Positions 1-5,746 of a stretch of DNA of 7,702 bases are shown in pieces. A program made the position numbers and the translations under genes. The stretch comes from Hyphomicrobiales bacterium (GTDB lineage Bacteria > Pseudomonadota > Alphaproteobacteria > Rhizobiales > Devosiaceae): assembly GCA_027082895.1 (NCBI GenBank), contig JALWTJ010000130.1, positions 1 to 7,702 of the forward strand, in the 5' to 3' direction. The notes below the pieces were generated by a model. The model had not been told where the DNA came from. It ran no database searches and saw nothing but the letters and a program-made list of their open reading frames with translations. How positions within the stretch are numbered: position 1 is the first letter of the stretch; every line of letters begins with the position of its first letter.

Positions 1-2
1 AC

Positions 3-500
3 ATTCCCCTGTCCGTGGTGGCCACGGACTTCAACACCTGGCATCAGGTAGTGTTCCATGATGGGGAACTCAGAAGCGCCATTGCCGCCTCGATAGCCAT
101 TCCCTCCATCTTCAAGCCGATGGTCTTTTGCGGCCGGACCCTGATCGATGGCAGCGTGGTCGATCCCCTGCCCCTGGACGTGGCAGCCCGCGGTGCCGAC
201 ATTCTGGTGGGGGTGGATGTCAACGGCTCCCCCGCCGATACGCAGGGAAAGACCGATCCTTCCTTTCTGGATGTGGGGCTGGGTTCGGCCCAGATCATGA
301 TGCACGGGCTGATTTCCCACACCCTGGCCGCCTATCCGCCCGACGTCTATGTGCGCCCGCAGGTCAAGCCGTTCGGCGCGCTGGAATTCTGGCGGGTGCG
401 GGAAATCGTGGAAAGCGGGGAACAGGACAAGGACATGTTCAAGCGGCAGCTTGAAGCGGCAATGGAAAACTTCACCGCCGGGCGGCAAAAAAGGCCCTGA
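3..500 (+). CDS. Patatin-like phospholipase, C-terminal part (5' end outside window)
   Basis: This is the C-terminal part of a patatin-family serine lipase (acyl hydrolase). The reading frame is open from the left edge, so the true start and the GxSxG nucleophile elbow lie outside the window. Visible are the 'VATDF' strand near the edge, the segment S-I-A-I-P-S-I-F, and then 'LIDGSVVDPLPLDVA', whose DG (Asp codon at 147-149) matches the catalytic Asp of the Ser-Asp dyad. It continues as 'GADILVGVDVNG', the usual strand after the dyad in bacterial RssA-type patatins. The family usually carries DGG or DGA here; DGS is a mild variant. No membrane segment is visible in this part. The last 29 bases overlap the 3' end of the convergent tadA. 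The family is clear; substrate and cell role cannot be read from the sequence. Confidence 0.88.
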   Translation: MPLSVVATDFNTWHQVVFHDGELRSAIAASIAIPSIFKPMVFCGRTLIDGSVVDPLPLDVAARGADILVGVDVNGSPADTQGKTDPSFLDVGLGSAQIMMHGLISHTLAAYPPDVYVRPQVKPFGALEFWRVREIVESGEQDKDMFKRQLEAAMENFTAGRQKRP

Positions 501-939
501 GCAGGTCCCGGGAGGCACTGGCGCCGATGCCCCCGATGATCTCGGGCCGGTGATGGCAGGAGGGATGATCGAAGAAGCAGACCCCGTTTTCCACCGCCCC
601 GGCCTTTGTGTCCTCGGCGCCGAAATAAAGGCGGCGCAGGCGGGCATGGGCAATGGCCCCGGCACACATGGCGCAGGGCTCCAGGGTCACATAGAGGTCA
701 CAGCCGGTCAGCCGTTCGGTTTCCAGATGCCCGCAGGCGGCGCGGATGGCGGCAATCTCGGCATGGCCGGTGGGATCCCGGTCGCCCCGCATGCGATTGG
801 CCGCGCTGGCAATGATGGCCCCGTTGTGCACGATGACCGCGCCCACGGGAACTTCCCCGGCCTCGGCGGCCTGGCGGGCGGCATCAAGAGCATGATCCAT
901 GAAGGAAGGGGCCGGGCGAAAGGGCTGGTTTTCACTCAT
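472..939 (-). CDS. tadA: tRNA-specific adenosine-34 deaminase TadA
   Basis: Cytoplasmic zinc enzyme that deaminates the wobble adenosine of tRNA-Arg(ACG) to inosine. The 155-residue length is usual for TadA. The cytidine/deoxycytidylate deaminase fold is clear: 'GEVPVGAVIV' near residues 28-37, then H59-A-E61, where H59 is a zinc ligand and E61 the proton shuttle, and P88-C-A-M-C92, where C89 and C92 are the other zinc ligands. The N37-N-G/'AANR' region and the C-terminal helix with 'RDLLRAFF' also fit TadA better than guanine or cytosine deaminases. The start is the ATG at 937-939; upstream on this strand there is only a modest AACAGG ribosome site. The gene is divergent from mutL (50-base spacer) and convergent with the patatin gene, sharing 29 bases at the 3' ends. 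A single-copy essential role is expected from the family. Confidence 0.95.
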   Translation of the reverse strand: MSENQPFRPAPSFMDHALDAARQAAEAGEVPVGAVIVHNGAIIASAANRMRGDRDPTGHAEIAAIRAACGHLETERLTGCDLYVTLEPCAMCAGAIAHARLRRLYFGAEDTKAGAVENGVCFFDHPSCHHRPEIIGGIGASASRDLLRAFFAARR

Positions 940-989
940 TGGCCTGTTCTAGCAGATCGCATAGGATTTCCCACAGGAGAATCACCCCC
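940..989. promoter_or_regulatory. Divergent tadA/mutL promoter region
   Basis: This 50-base spacer must hold signals for both divergent genes unless they are read through from elsewhere. On the plus strand TTGGCC (939-944) and TAGGAT (962-967), 17 bases apart, each match 4 of 6 sigma-70 consensus positions. That would leave a very short mutL leader. I found no convincing counterpart for tadA. The assignment is inference from position and weak motif matches. Confidence 0.3.
975..980 (+). promoter_or_regulatory. Ribosome binding site that fixes the mutL start
   Basis: AGGAGA lies 9 bases before the ATG at 990. The open frame extends upstream to an ATG at 939, but that one has no Shine-Dalgarno match and would add 17 residues that lie before the usual MutL N-terminus. 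The site therefore supports the ATG at 990. Confidence 0.75.
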
Positions 990-2834
990 ATGCCGCCATC
1001 GCACCCTATTCGACGCCTGCCCGACGATCTGATCAACCGCATCGCGGCGGGGGAAGTGGTGGAACGCCCGGCCAGCGTGATCAAGGAACTAGTGGAAAAC
1101 GCCCTTGATGCCGGTGCAAGCCGGATCGACATCGTCACCGCGGGCGGGGGAAAGTCCCTGATGCGGGTATCGGACAACGGGGTGGGCATGGATGAAAGGA
1201 ACCTGGCCCTGTCCGTGGAGCGCCACGCCACCTCCAAGCTGGAAGGGGACGAACTGGAGAGCATCGACTGGCTGGGGTTTCGCGGCGAGGCGCTGGCCTC
1301 CATCGGCTCGGTGGCATGCCTCAGGATTGCTTCGCGCCCGGCGGATCAGGAAAGCGGCATGCAGATCGTGGTCAGCAAGGGTATCCCCTCCCCGCCACGG
1401 CCCCATTCCATGAATGTGGGCACCGTAGTCGAGGTGACGGACCTGTTCGAAAATGTTCCGGCGCGGCGCAAGTTCCTGAAATCGGACCGGGCGGAAGGTG
1501 CGGCCATTACCGACATCGTCCGGCGGCTGGCCATGGCCAATCCGAAGGTGCATTTCGTGCTGGAGGGCGCGGACCGCGCGACCCTCAACTGGCCGGCACA
1601 GGCGGGGCCGGACGGGGTACGCACGCGCCTGGGGCAGGTGATGGGGCGTGACTTCGTGGAAAATTCGGTGGCCATCGAACATGAGCGGCACGGGGTGACG
1701 GTGAGCGGGCGCGCCGGGCTGCCCACCTTTACCCGTGCCAATTCCCTCAGCCAGTATTTCTTCGTCAATTCGCGCGCGGTGCGGGACAAGGTGCTGATGA
1801 GCGCGGTCAGGGCAGCCTATGGGGACTTCATCTTCCGGGGGCGGTTTCCGGTGGTGGCGCTGTTCCTGGAACTGGATCCGCGCACCTGCGATGTCAACGT
1901 GCACCCGGCAAAGGCCGAGTTACGCTTTCAGGATCCGGGGGGCGTGCGCTCGGCGGTGATTGCCGCCATCGGGCTGGCGCTGGGGGAAGCGGGCTATCGT
2001 GCCTCTTCCAGGGTGGGCCGCAACACTCTGGATGCCTTTCGCACCGGAGGCGGAGCGATGCACCCCTCACCATCTGCTCCCGCATCCGCTCATGTATCCC
2101 CGCCGGCCCCTGCCATGGTTCCGGAAAGCACGATCGCCCCATCTTTTACAGATGCGCCCGCTGCCCTGTCCCCTGCCCTTTCCGGGGATGGGCAGACATT
2201 GAACGAGCCCAGCGCCCGTTTCGAGGCGGTGCCGGAGGCGGATCCGGCGCAGGCATTCCCACTGGGCGCGGCGCGGGCGCAACTGTTTGAAAACTACATC
2301 GTGGCCCAGTCCGACACCTCCCTTGTTCTGGTGGATCAGCACGCGGCCCATGAACGGCTGGTCTATGAAAAATTCAAGAACCAGTTGAAATCCGGCCGGG
2401 TCGCCGCCCAGTCCCTGCTGATACCGGTAATCGTGGAGTTGCCGGAGGAAGACTGCCAGCGCCTTGAAAAGGCGGCCGACGAACTGGACAATCTGGGACT
2501 GGAACTGGAACGGTTCGGACCACGGGCCATGGCGGTGCGGGCCACCCCGGCCGTTCTGAAAAATGCCGATGCCAGCCAGCTGGTGCAGGATCTGGCGGAC
2601 GGGCTGGCAGACTGGAACGGAATTTCTGCCCTGCAGACACGGATCGAAGCCATTATCGGCACCATGGCGTGTCACGGTTCAGTGCGTTCCGGGCGCAAGC
2701 TGACGGTGGTGGAAATGAACGCCCTGCTGCGGGAAATGGAGGCGACTCCCCATTCGGGCCAGTGCATTCATGGCCGGCCCACCCATGTGGAACTGGATGT
2801 CAAGGACATCGAACGGCTGTTCGGAAGAAGCTGA
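990..2834 (+). CDS. mutL: DNA mismatch repair protein MutL (endonuclease-type)
   Basis: MutL homodimer: couples MutS mismatch recognition to strand removal in post-replicative repair. 614 residues, typical for the family. The N-terminal GHKL ATPase shows motif I 'ELVENALDAGA' (E33, N37), motif II 'DNGVGM' (62-67) and motif III 'GFRGEAL' (96-102), followed by the transducer domain with 'FFVNSRAVRDK' and the conserved 'DVNVHPAKAELRF'. A Pro/Ala/Ser-rich linker of about 100 residues, low in conserved motifs, joins it to the C-terminal dimerisation domain. That domain carries D449-Q-H-A-A-H-E-R-L-V-Y-E, matching the metal-binding DQHA(X)2E(X)4E nuclease motif, plus 'ACHGSVRSG' (560-568) and C592-I-H594-G-R-P, where the family more often has CPH. 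I infer nicking activity, as in organisms that lack the MutH system. The start is set by AGGAGA at 975-980. No terminator is visible after the stop. Confidence 0.97.
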   Translation: MPPSHPIRRLPDDLINRIAAGEVVERPASVIKELVENALDAGASRIDIVTAGGGKSLMRVSDNGVGMDERNLALSVERHATSKLEGDELESIDWLGFRGEALASIGSVACLRIASRPADQESGMQIVVSKGIPSPPRPHSMNVGTVVEVTDLFENVPARRKFLKSDRAEGAAITDIVRRLAMANPKVHFVLEGADRATLNWPAQAGPDGVRTRLGQVMGRDFVENSVAIEHERHGVTVSGRAGLPTFTRANSLSQYFFVNSRAVRDKVLMSAVRAAYGDFIFRGRFPVVALFLELDPRTCDVNVHPAKAELRFQDPGGVRSAVIAAIGLALGEAGYRASSRVGRNTLDAFRTGGGAMHPSPSAPASAHVSPPAPAMVPESTIAPSFTDAPAALSPALSGDGQTLNEPSARFEAVPEADPAQAFPLGAARAQLFENYIVAQSDTSLVLVDQHAAHERLVYEKFKNQLKSGRVAAQSLLIPVIVELPEEDCQRLEKAADELDNLGLELERFGPRAMAVRATPAVLKNADASQLVQDLADGLADWNGISALQTRIEAIIGTMACHGSVRSGRKLTVVEMNALLREMEATPHSGQCIHGRPTHVELDVKDIERLFGRS

Positions 2835-3002
2835 CCTTTCCTGCAGTACCCCTGAATTTATTGAACAAACAACATCAGCCGACCCAGTTCGGTTGCAGCA
2901 CATGAATCCGTGTGTCGCCATAGTCCCGATGATCCAAAATTCGTATTTCATCAGGCAAGGCGAGTACCGCCCTTTTCCTTCTTCTAGCATAATCAGTATT
3001 CT

Positions 3003-3019
3003 GACCGATATTATTGGTC
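3003..3019. repeat. Imperfect palindrome (possible operator or hairpin)
   Basis: GACC and GGTC end a 17-base dyad with an AT-rich centre. As RNA it would form a 6-pair stem, including one G-U, around a 5-base loop. No U-run follows, so it does not look like a terminator. An operator for the downstream nuclease or a decayed repeat are both possible. Confidence 0.35.
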
Positions 3020-3027
3020 GGGTTTAA

Positions 3028-3051
3028 AGGCCAAATTCGCACGCGTGGCCT
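3028..3051. repeat. Short inverted repeat AGGCCA / TGGCCT
   Basis: Two exact 6-base arms (3028-3033 and 3046-3051) flank a 12-base spacer that contains CGCACGCG. It lies next to the 3003-3019 palindrome and partly within the proposed repeat at 3033-3080. No U-run follows on either strand. Its function is unknown. Confidence 0.3.
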
Positions 3052-3080
3052 GCTGAAAACCGTTCAATTCTGCTCTAAAT
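3033..3080 (-). repeat. Candidate diverged copy of the TTTAGAGCAG repeat
   Basis: Read on the minus strand, this segment begins TTTAGAGCAG (3079-3070), then after 7 bases has CGGTTTTC (3062-3055). The same two blocks occur in the same order in the repeat at 5638-5697, with an 18-base gap. The right boundary is a guess. It could be a shorter member of the same dispersed intergenic family, or chance similarity; two copies in one window are not enough to decide. Confidence 0.35.
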
Positions 3081-3152
3081 ATTCAATAATTCTTTAGCTA
3101 CGGCATCTTAGCATAGGCCAGATATACAGTTTAATAAACGTAATCATGGCTT

Positions 3153-3707
3153 ATGGGTAAAGTTATTCATTTTAAACGGGGTGGGAGGCAAAATAACAAG
3201 CAAAATTTCAAGCTCATCGTCGGATCGGCTCTTATATTCGTTCTGGTGTTTTCAGTCAGTTTCTATTTTGCCCAAAACAGGGATTCCTTACCTGTAAATT
3301 CTGTGCTTAACCTGTTTAAATCCTCTATGGCACAGGCCAATACCTCTGCCTTTCGAATCGTTTCATTTGCAAAATGCGGCTCCGGTCCCCGTATCAACTG
3401 CGTAGTGGACGGTGATACTTTTTATCTCGATGGGCATTCCATTCGTGTTGCCGATATTGATACTCCCGAAACCTACAGGTCCCGCTGTTCCTATGAGGCA
3501 AATCTTGGAGCACAGGCTACACGTCGGTTCATGCAATTATTAAATGCCGGCCCGTTCGTGGTAAAGCCCATCCCTTTCCGCGACAAAGACCGTTATGGGC
3601 GAAAATTGCGCACCGTACACAGGAATGGCCAATCGCTGGGTGCAATTTTAGTATCTGAAGGGCTTGCGCGGGTTTGGGAAGGCCATCGACGTCCGTGGTG
3701 CAAATAA
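3153..3707 (+). CDS. Membrane-anchored thermonuclease-like (SNase-fold) nuclease
   Basis: 184 residues. The N-terminus is basic and hydrophilic (1-20), followed by a hydrophobic segment (about 21-40) that reads as a signal anchor or signal peptide. The nuclease domain would then face the periplasm. The staphylococcal-nuclease domain covers about 66-184. Its catalytic set is complete by alignment to the known enzyme: D86-G-D88 (Asp19/Asp21), R98 (Arg35), D103-T-P-E106 (Asp40/Glu43) and Y148-G-R150 (Arg87). Four cysteines (75, 83, 112, 183) suit disulfides in an oxidising compartment. Members with this 'CVVDGDTF...IDTPE' layout are common in alphaproteobacteria. The ATG at 3153 has no Shine-Dalgarno and is overlapped by a 4-codon frame. 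G+C is much lower than in neighbouring genes, which suggests transfer. The gene converges on rsmD. Substrate (DNA, RNA or both) is not determined. Confidence 0.9.
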   Translation: MGKVIHFKRGGRQNNKQNFKLIVGSALIFVLVFSVSFYFAQNRDSLPVNSVLNLFKSSMAQANTSAFRIVSFAKCGSGPRINCVVDGDTFYLDGHSIRVADIDTPETYRSRCSYEANLGAQATRRFMQLLNAGPFVVKPIPFRDKDRYGRKLRTVHRNGQSLGAILVSEGLARVWEGHRRPWCK

Positions 3708-3732
3708 ATATTCTGGCGCACCAAACAATCAG

Positions 3733-4293
3733 TCAGCTTGACGAAACACAAAAAAAATGCAGGCAGGTGGCTCCATAATCCCGCTGGTCCAGCAATGCAA
3801 AATCCTGCGAAATTTCAATCTCTACAGCTTTTTCTTCCTCCAGCACCAGCAGGGCACCGGGGGCAATCCAGCCCCCCTCTTGGGCCGCTGACAAGGCCTT
3901 TTCGCCCAGCCCCCGGCCATAGGGAGGGTCGAGAAATACCAGATCGGCAGGCGTGAAGCGGCCAACCGGACCGAGACGGGTTGCGTCGCGCTTGAGAAGC
4001 TGCGCCTGTCCGCCCACCCCGAATCCGTCGATATGCTGGCGGATGAGCCCGCGCGCCGCAATGCCATTGTCAACGAAGATTGTCGAAAGGGCGCCCCGTG
4101 AGAGCGCCTCCAGCCCAAGGGCGCCGGTTCCGGCGAACAGGTCGAGCACGTTCAGCCCGGAGAATCCGGCGGGCAGGCGAGAGGCAAGAATGGAGAACAG
4201 GGCTTCGCGCACCCGGTCACTGGTGGGACGAATGGAATTGTCCGGGGGCGGGAAAAGCTTTTTGCCGCGAAACTTTCCTGCAATGATGCGCAT
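3733..4293 (-). CDS. rsmD: 16S rRNA (guanine966-N2)-methyltransferase RsmD
   Basis: SAM-dependent enzyme that methylates N2 of G966 in 16S rRNA of assembling 30S subunits. 186 residues, the normal size. It opens with 'MRIIAGKFRGKKL' and 'RPTSDRVREALFSIL' (22-36), the RsmD signature. The SAM-binding motif I 'VLDLFAGTGALGLEAL' covers 49-64, and the catalytic motif IV 'DPPYG' lies at 122-126. The ATG directly abuts the rluB stop codon, with no intervening base, so rsmD is probably translated by coupling and sits in one transcript with rluB. The 3' end, near the junction with the AT-rich nuclease island, contains an 8-T run on the coding strand (3750-3757) within the last dozen codons; a slip there would alter only the extreme C-terminus. 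Convergent with the nuclease gene, 25 bases away. Confidence 0.95.
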   Translation of the reverse strand: MRIIAGKFRGKKLFPPPDNSIRPTSDRVREALFSILASRLPAGFSGLNVLDLFAGTGALGLEALSRGALSTIFVDNGIAARGLIRQHIDGFGVGGQAQLLKRDATRLGPVGRFTPADLVFLDPPYGRGLGEKALSAAQEGGWIAPGALLVLEEEKAVEIEISQDFALLDQRDYGATCLHFFCVSSS

Positions 4294-5547
4294 CTATCGC
4301 CGCCCGGGCCTTGAAGATGGGGGACGGGACGTCTTGACTGAGACACGGGATGTCTTGGCGGGGGGGCGGGGCGTCTTGGCATGTCCACGCGGACGGTCCC
4401 GGCCCGCATCCGCGCTGCTGCGTCTGTCCGCCCCCTGCTTCCTGTCCTTGCCCGGTCCCTTGGCGGGAAAGCGTTTTGACCGGGCCCTGGGTTCAAACAG
4501 TTCGGCGGAACGGCCACCGGCAAAATGTACCTTGCGCATTTCCTTTTCCGGTTCCTTGCGTTCGGCATCCGCGGCAGGCCTGCGCCCGCGGCTGGTCGGT
4601 CCGGTGCCCATGGGGGCGGAGCGGGGGCGGGCCGAACCGGTCTCTGCGGTTCCTTCCTGTCGGCGTTTTCCCCCTTGTGGAGCCTTGCGGGCAGGCGAAC
4701 GACGCCGGGAACCTTCCTCGGGATCAGGCCGGATGGGGTCGGGCATGGGGGCCTCGAAATCCACCCCGGCCTGGCGGGCCAGTTTCTTTCCCAACTGGTC
4801 CTGAAGGACGCGGGCCTTGACCGTATCCAGCCCGCCAACGGGAATGTCCCCCAGCTGGAAGGGACCGAAAGAGGTGCGGATCAGCCGATTGACCTTGAGG
4901 CCGAGGGCTGCCATCACGTTCTTGATTTCCCGGTTCTTGCCCTCCTTCAGGGCAACATTCATCCACACATTGCCCCCTTGCACCTTTTCCAGCACGGCAA
5001 CAATGGGGCCATAGCGCACGCCCTGATGAGTCAACCCCTCCTTCAGCGTATCCAGCCGTTTCTGGTCAATTCGGCCATGGGCGCGCACCCGGTAGCGGCG
5101 CAGCCAGCCGGTGGCAGGAAGTTCAAGGGTGCGCTTCAGGCCGCCATCATTGGTCAGCAGCAACAGCCCCTCGGTGTTGATGTCCAGCCGGCCGATGGAC
5201 AGGACGCGGGGCAGGTTGCGCCGGGCCAGTTCCTCGAAAATGGTGGGGCGGCCTTCCGGGTCACGCTCGGTCACCACCAGCCCGGCAGGCTTGTGATAGA
5301 GCCAGACCCGGGTTCCCTGCCTCTGGGCAAGGGGCTGGCCGTCCACCTCGATCTCATCCTTTTCGGTAACGTTGAGGGCGGGCGTCCGGATCGCGGACCC
5401 GTTGACCTTCACCCGGCCGTCCCGGATCCATTGTTCGGCCTGGCGGCGCGAACAGATGCCATGGCGCGCCATGACCTTGGCCAGCCGGTTGCCCGGATGC
5501 GCGCCATGGGGGGCCTGTTTCCGGCTGGAGGGGGAAGAATCGGACAT
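4294..5547 (-). CDS. rluB: 23S rRNA pseudouridine synthase RluB (RsuA/RluB family) with long basic tail
   Basis: Isomerises a uridine of 23S rRNA to pseudouridine; RluB rather than another RsuA-family member is the likeliest call, partly from its pairing with rsmD. 417 residues from the ATG at 5547. The S4 RNA-binding domain lies at about 20-68 ('RLAKVMARHGICSRRQAEQWI'). The catalytic domain runs from about 80 to 250 with 'GRLDINTEGLLLLTNDG' (119-135, catalytic D122) and 'KEGKNREIKNVMAALGL' (201-217). Residues from about 275 to the end form a tail rich in Arg, Lys, Pro, Ser and Gly, predicted disordered, ending in three heptad-length repeats (391-411). The frame extends upstream to a TTG at 5619, but the ATG at 5547 gives the normal N-terminus; its Shine-Dalgarno is weak. 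The stop TAG is followed immediately by the rsmD ATG. Confidence 0.92.
   Translation of the reverse strand: MSDSSPSSRKQAPHGAHPGNRLAKVMARHGICSRRQAEQWIRDGRVKVNGSAIRTPALNVTEKDEIEVDGQPLAQRQGTRVWLYHKPAGLVVTERDPEGRPTIFEELARRNLPRVLSIGRLDINTEGLLLLTNDGGLKRTLELPATGWLRRYRVRAHGRIDQKRLDTLKEGLTHQGVRYGPIVAVLEKVQGGNVWMNVALKEGKNREIKNVMAALGLKVNRLIRTSFGPFQLGDIPVGGLDTVKARVLQDQLGKKLARQAGVDFEAPMPDPIRPDPEEGSRRRSPARKAPQGGKRRQEGTAETGSARPRSAPMGTGPTSRGRRPAADAERKEPEKEMRKVHFAGGRSAELFEPRARSKRFPAKGPGKDRKQGADRRSSADAGRDRPRGHAKTPRPPAKTSRVSVKTSRPPSSRPGRR
4315..4377 (-). repeat. Three tandem 21-base repeats in the 3' end of rluB
   Basis: Three consecutive 21-base units encode KTPRPPA, KTSRVSV and KTSRPPS, each starting with Lys-Thr. 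The shared core on the plus strand is G(A/G)(C/T)GTCTTG at 4328, 4349 and 4370. A run of seven G (plus strand, 4360-4366) sits within the first encoded unit. In-frame gain or loss of units would change tail length without disturbing the junction with rsmD. Confidence 0.75.
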
Positions 5548-5592
5548 ATGGTCTGCTACCTGCAAGGAGTGGGATTGAGCGGGCCGAACGCG

Positions 5593-5611
5593 AAAAAGCC
5601 CGCCATGGGGC
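5593..5611 (-). terminator. Weak intrinsic-terminator-like hairpin upstream of rluB
   Basis: On the minus strand GCCC (5611-5608) and GGGC (5601-5598) form a 4-pair GC stem around a 6-base loop, followed by five T. It lies between the lipoprotein gene and rluB and could end transcripts coming from ileS-lspA. The stem is short, and the sequence also contains other pairing options, so the call is tentative. Confidence 0.3.
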
Positions 5612-5637
5612 CGTTTCAAGCACGAACCCGAGAGGTC

Positions 5638-5697
5638 TTTAGAGCAGTTCGAAAAGAGTGTGAAGCGGTTTTCGGTTCAGGACGCGCAACAAAACGA
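5638..5697 (+). repeat. Alphaproteobacterial dispersed intergenic repeat (TTTAGAGCAG...GCGGTTTTCGG type)
   Basis: This gene-free segment reads TTTAGAGCAG, then TTCGAAAAGAGTGTGAAG, then CGGTTTTCGGTTCAGGACGC and an ACAAAACGAG end. From memory, alphaproteobacterial genomes carry many intergenic copies of sequences of this type (TTAGAGC... GTGAAGCGGTTTTCGG... AAAAC). CGAAAA (5650-5655) and TTTTCG (5669-5674) can pair as a stem. CGGTTTTCGG (5666-5675) is also repeated inverted, with one mismatch, at 5710-5719. It sits in the spacer between the lipoprotein gene and rluB. The boundaries are approximate and the family assignment rests on recall, not on a search. Confidence 0.55.
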
Positions 5698-5746
5698 GGG
5701 AACAACGTTCCGAAAACGGCACGCTCCTCCGCCACGAACGAAAGGA

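Larger units (their letters stand above)
2835..3152. other. AT-rich 318-base stretch without a supported gene
   Basis: No protein gene can be supported here. Short open frames on both strands have neither recognisable sequence nor ribosome sites. Base composition drops sharply after the mutL stop: a hand count gives 22 of 60 G+C in 3061-3120, against 38 of 60 in 1141-1200. The stretch contains a 17-base imperfect palindrome (3003-3019), a 6-base inverted repeat (3028-3051), and a minus-strand segment that shares blocks with the repeat at 5638-5697. It most likely holds the promoter of the nuclease gene; TATACA (3123-3128) is a possible -10, but no good -35 is seen at the right distance. Confidence 0.6.

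Noticed and set aside
349..1032. Plus-strand open frame of 227 codons
   Set aside because: Antisense to tadA, Gly/Ala-rich and without motifs; it is a product of the high-GC codon pattern.
1089..1904. Minus-strand open frame of 271 codons, and a similar one at 2067-2675
   Set aside because: Both are antisense to mutL, whose own frame has all family motifs. No ribosome site or family likeness.
2836..2845. CTTTCCTGCA occurring here and at 4273-4282, considered as a target-site duplication around the nuclease island
   Set aside because: The second copy lies inside rsmD near its start, far from the island edge, so it cannot delimit the insertion; ten bases can match by chance.
2679..3027. Short frames in the post-mutL spacer on both strands (2770-3027 plus, 2679-2990 minus)
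   Set aside because: They start inside mutL, lack ribosome sites, and I recognise nothing in them. A transposase remnant was considered, but no DDE or other motif is visible.
3732..3742. GTCA-GCT-TGAC mini-hairpin at the nuclease/rsmD junction as a bidirectional terminator
   Set aside because: A 4-pair stem with a 3-base loop is too weak, it lies across the rsmD stop, and no T-run follows on the plus strand.
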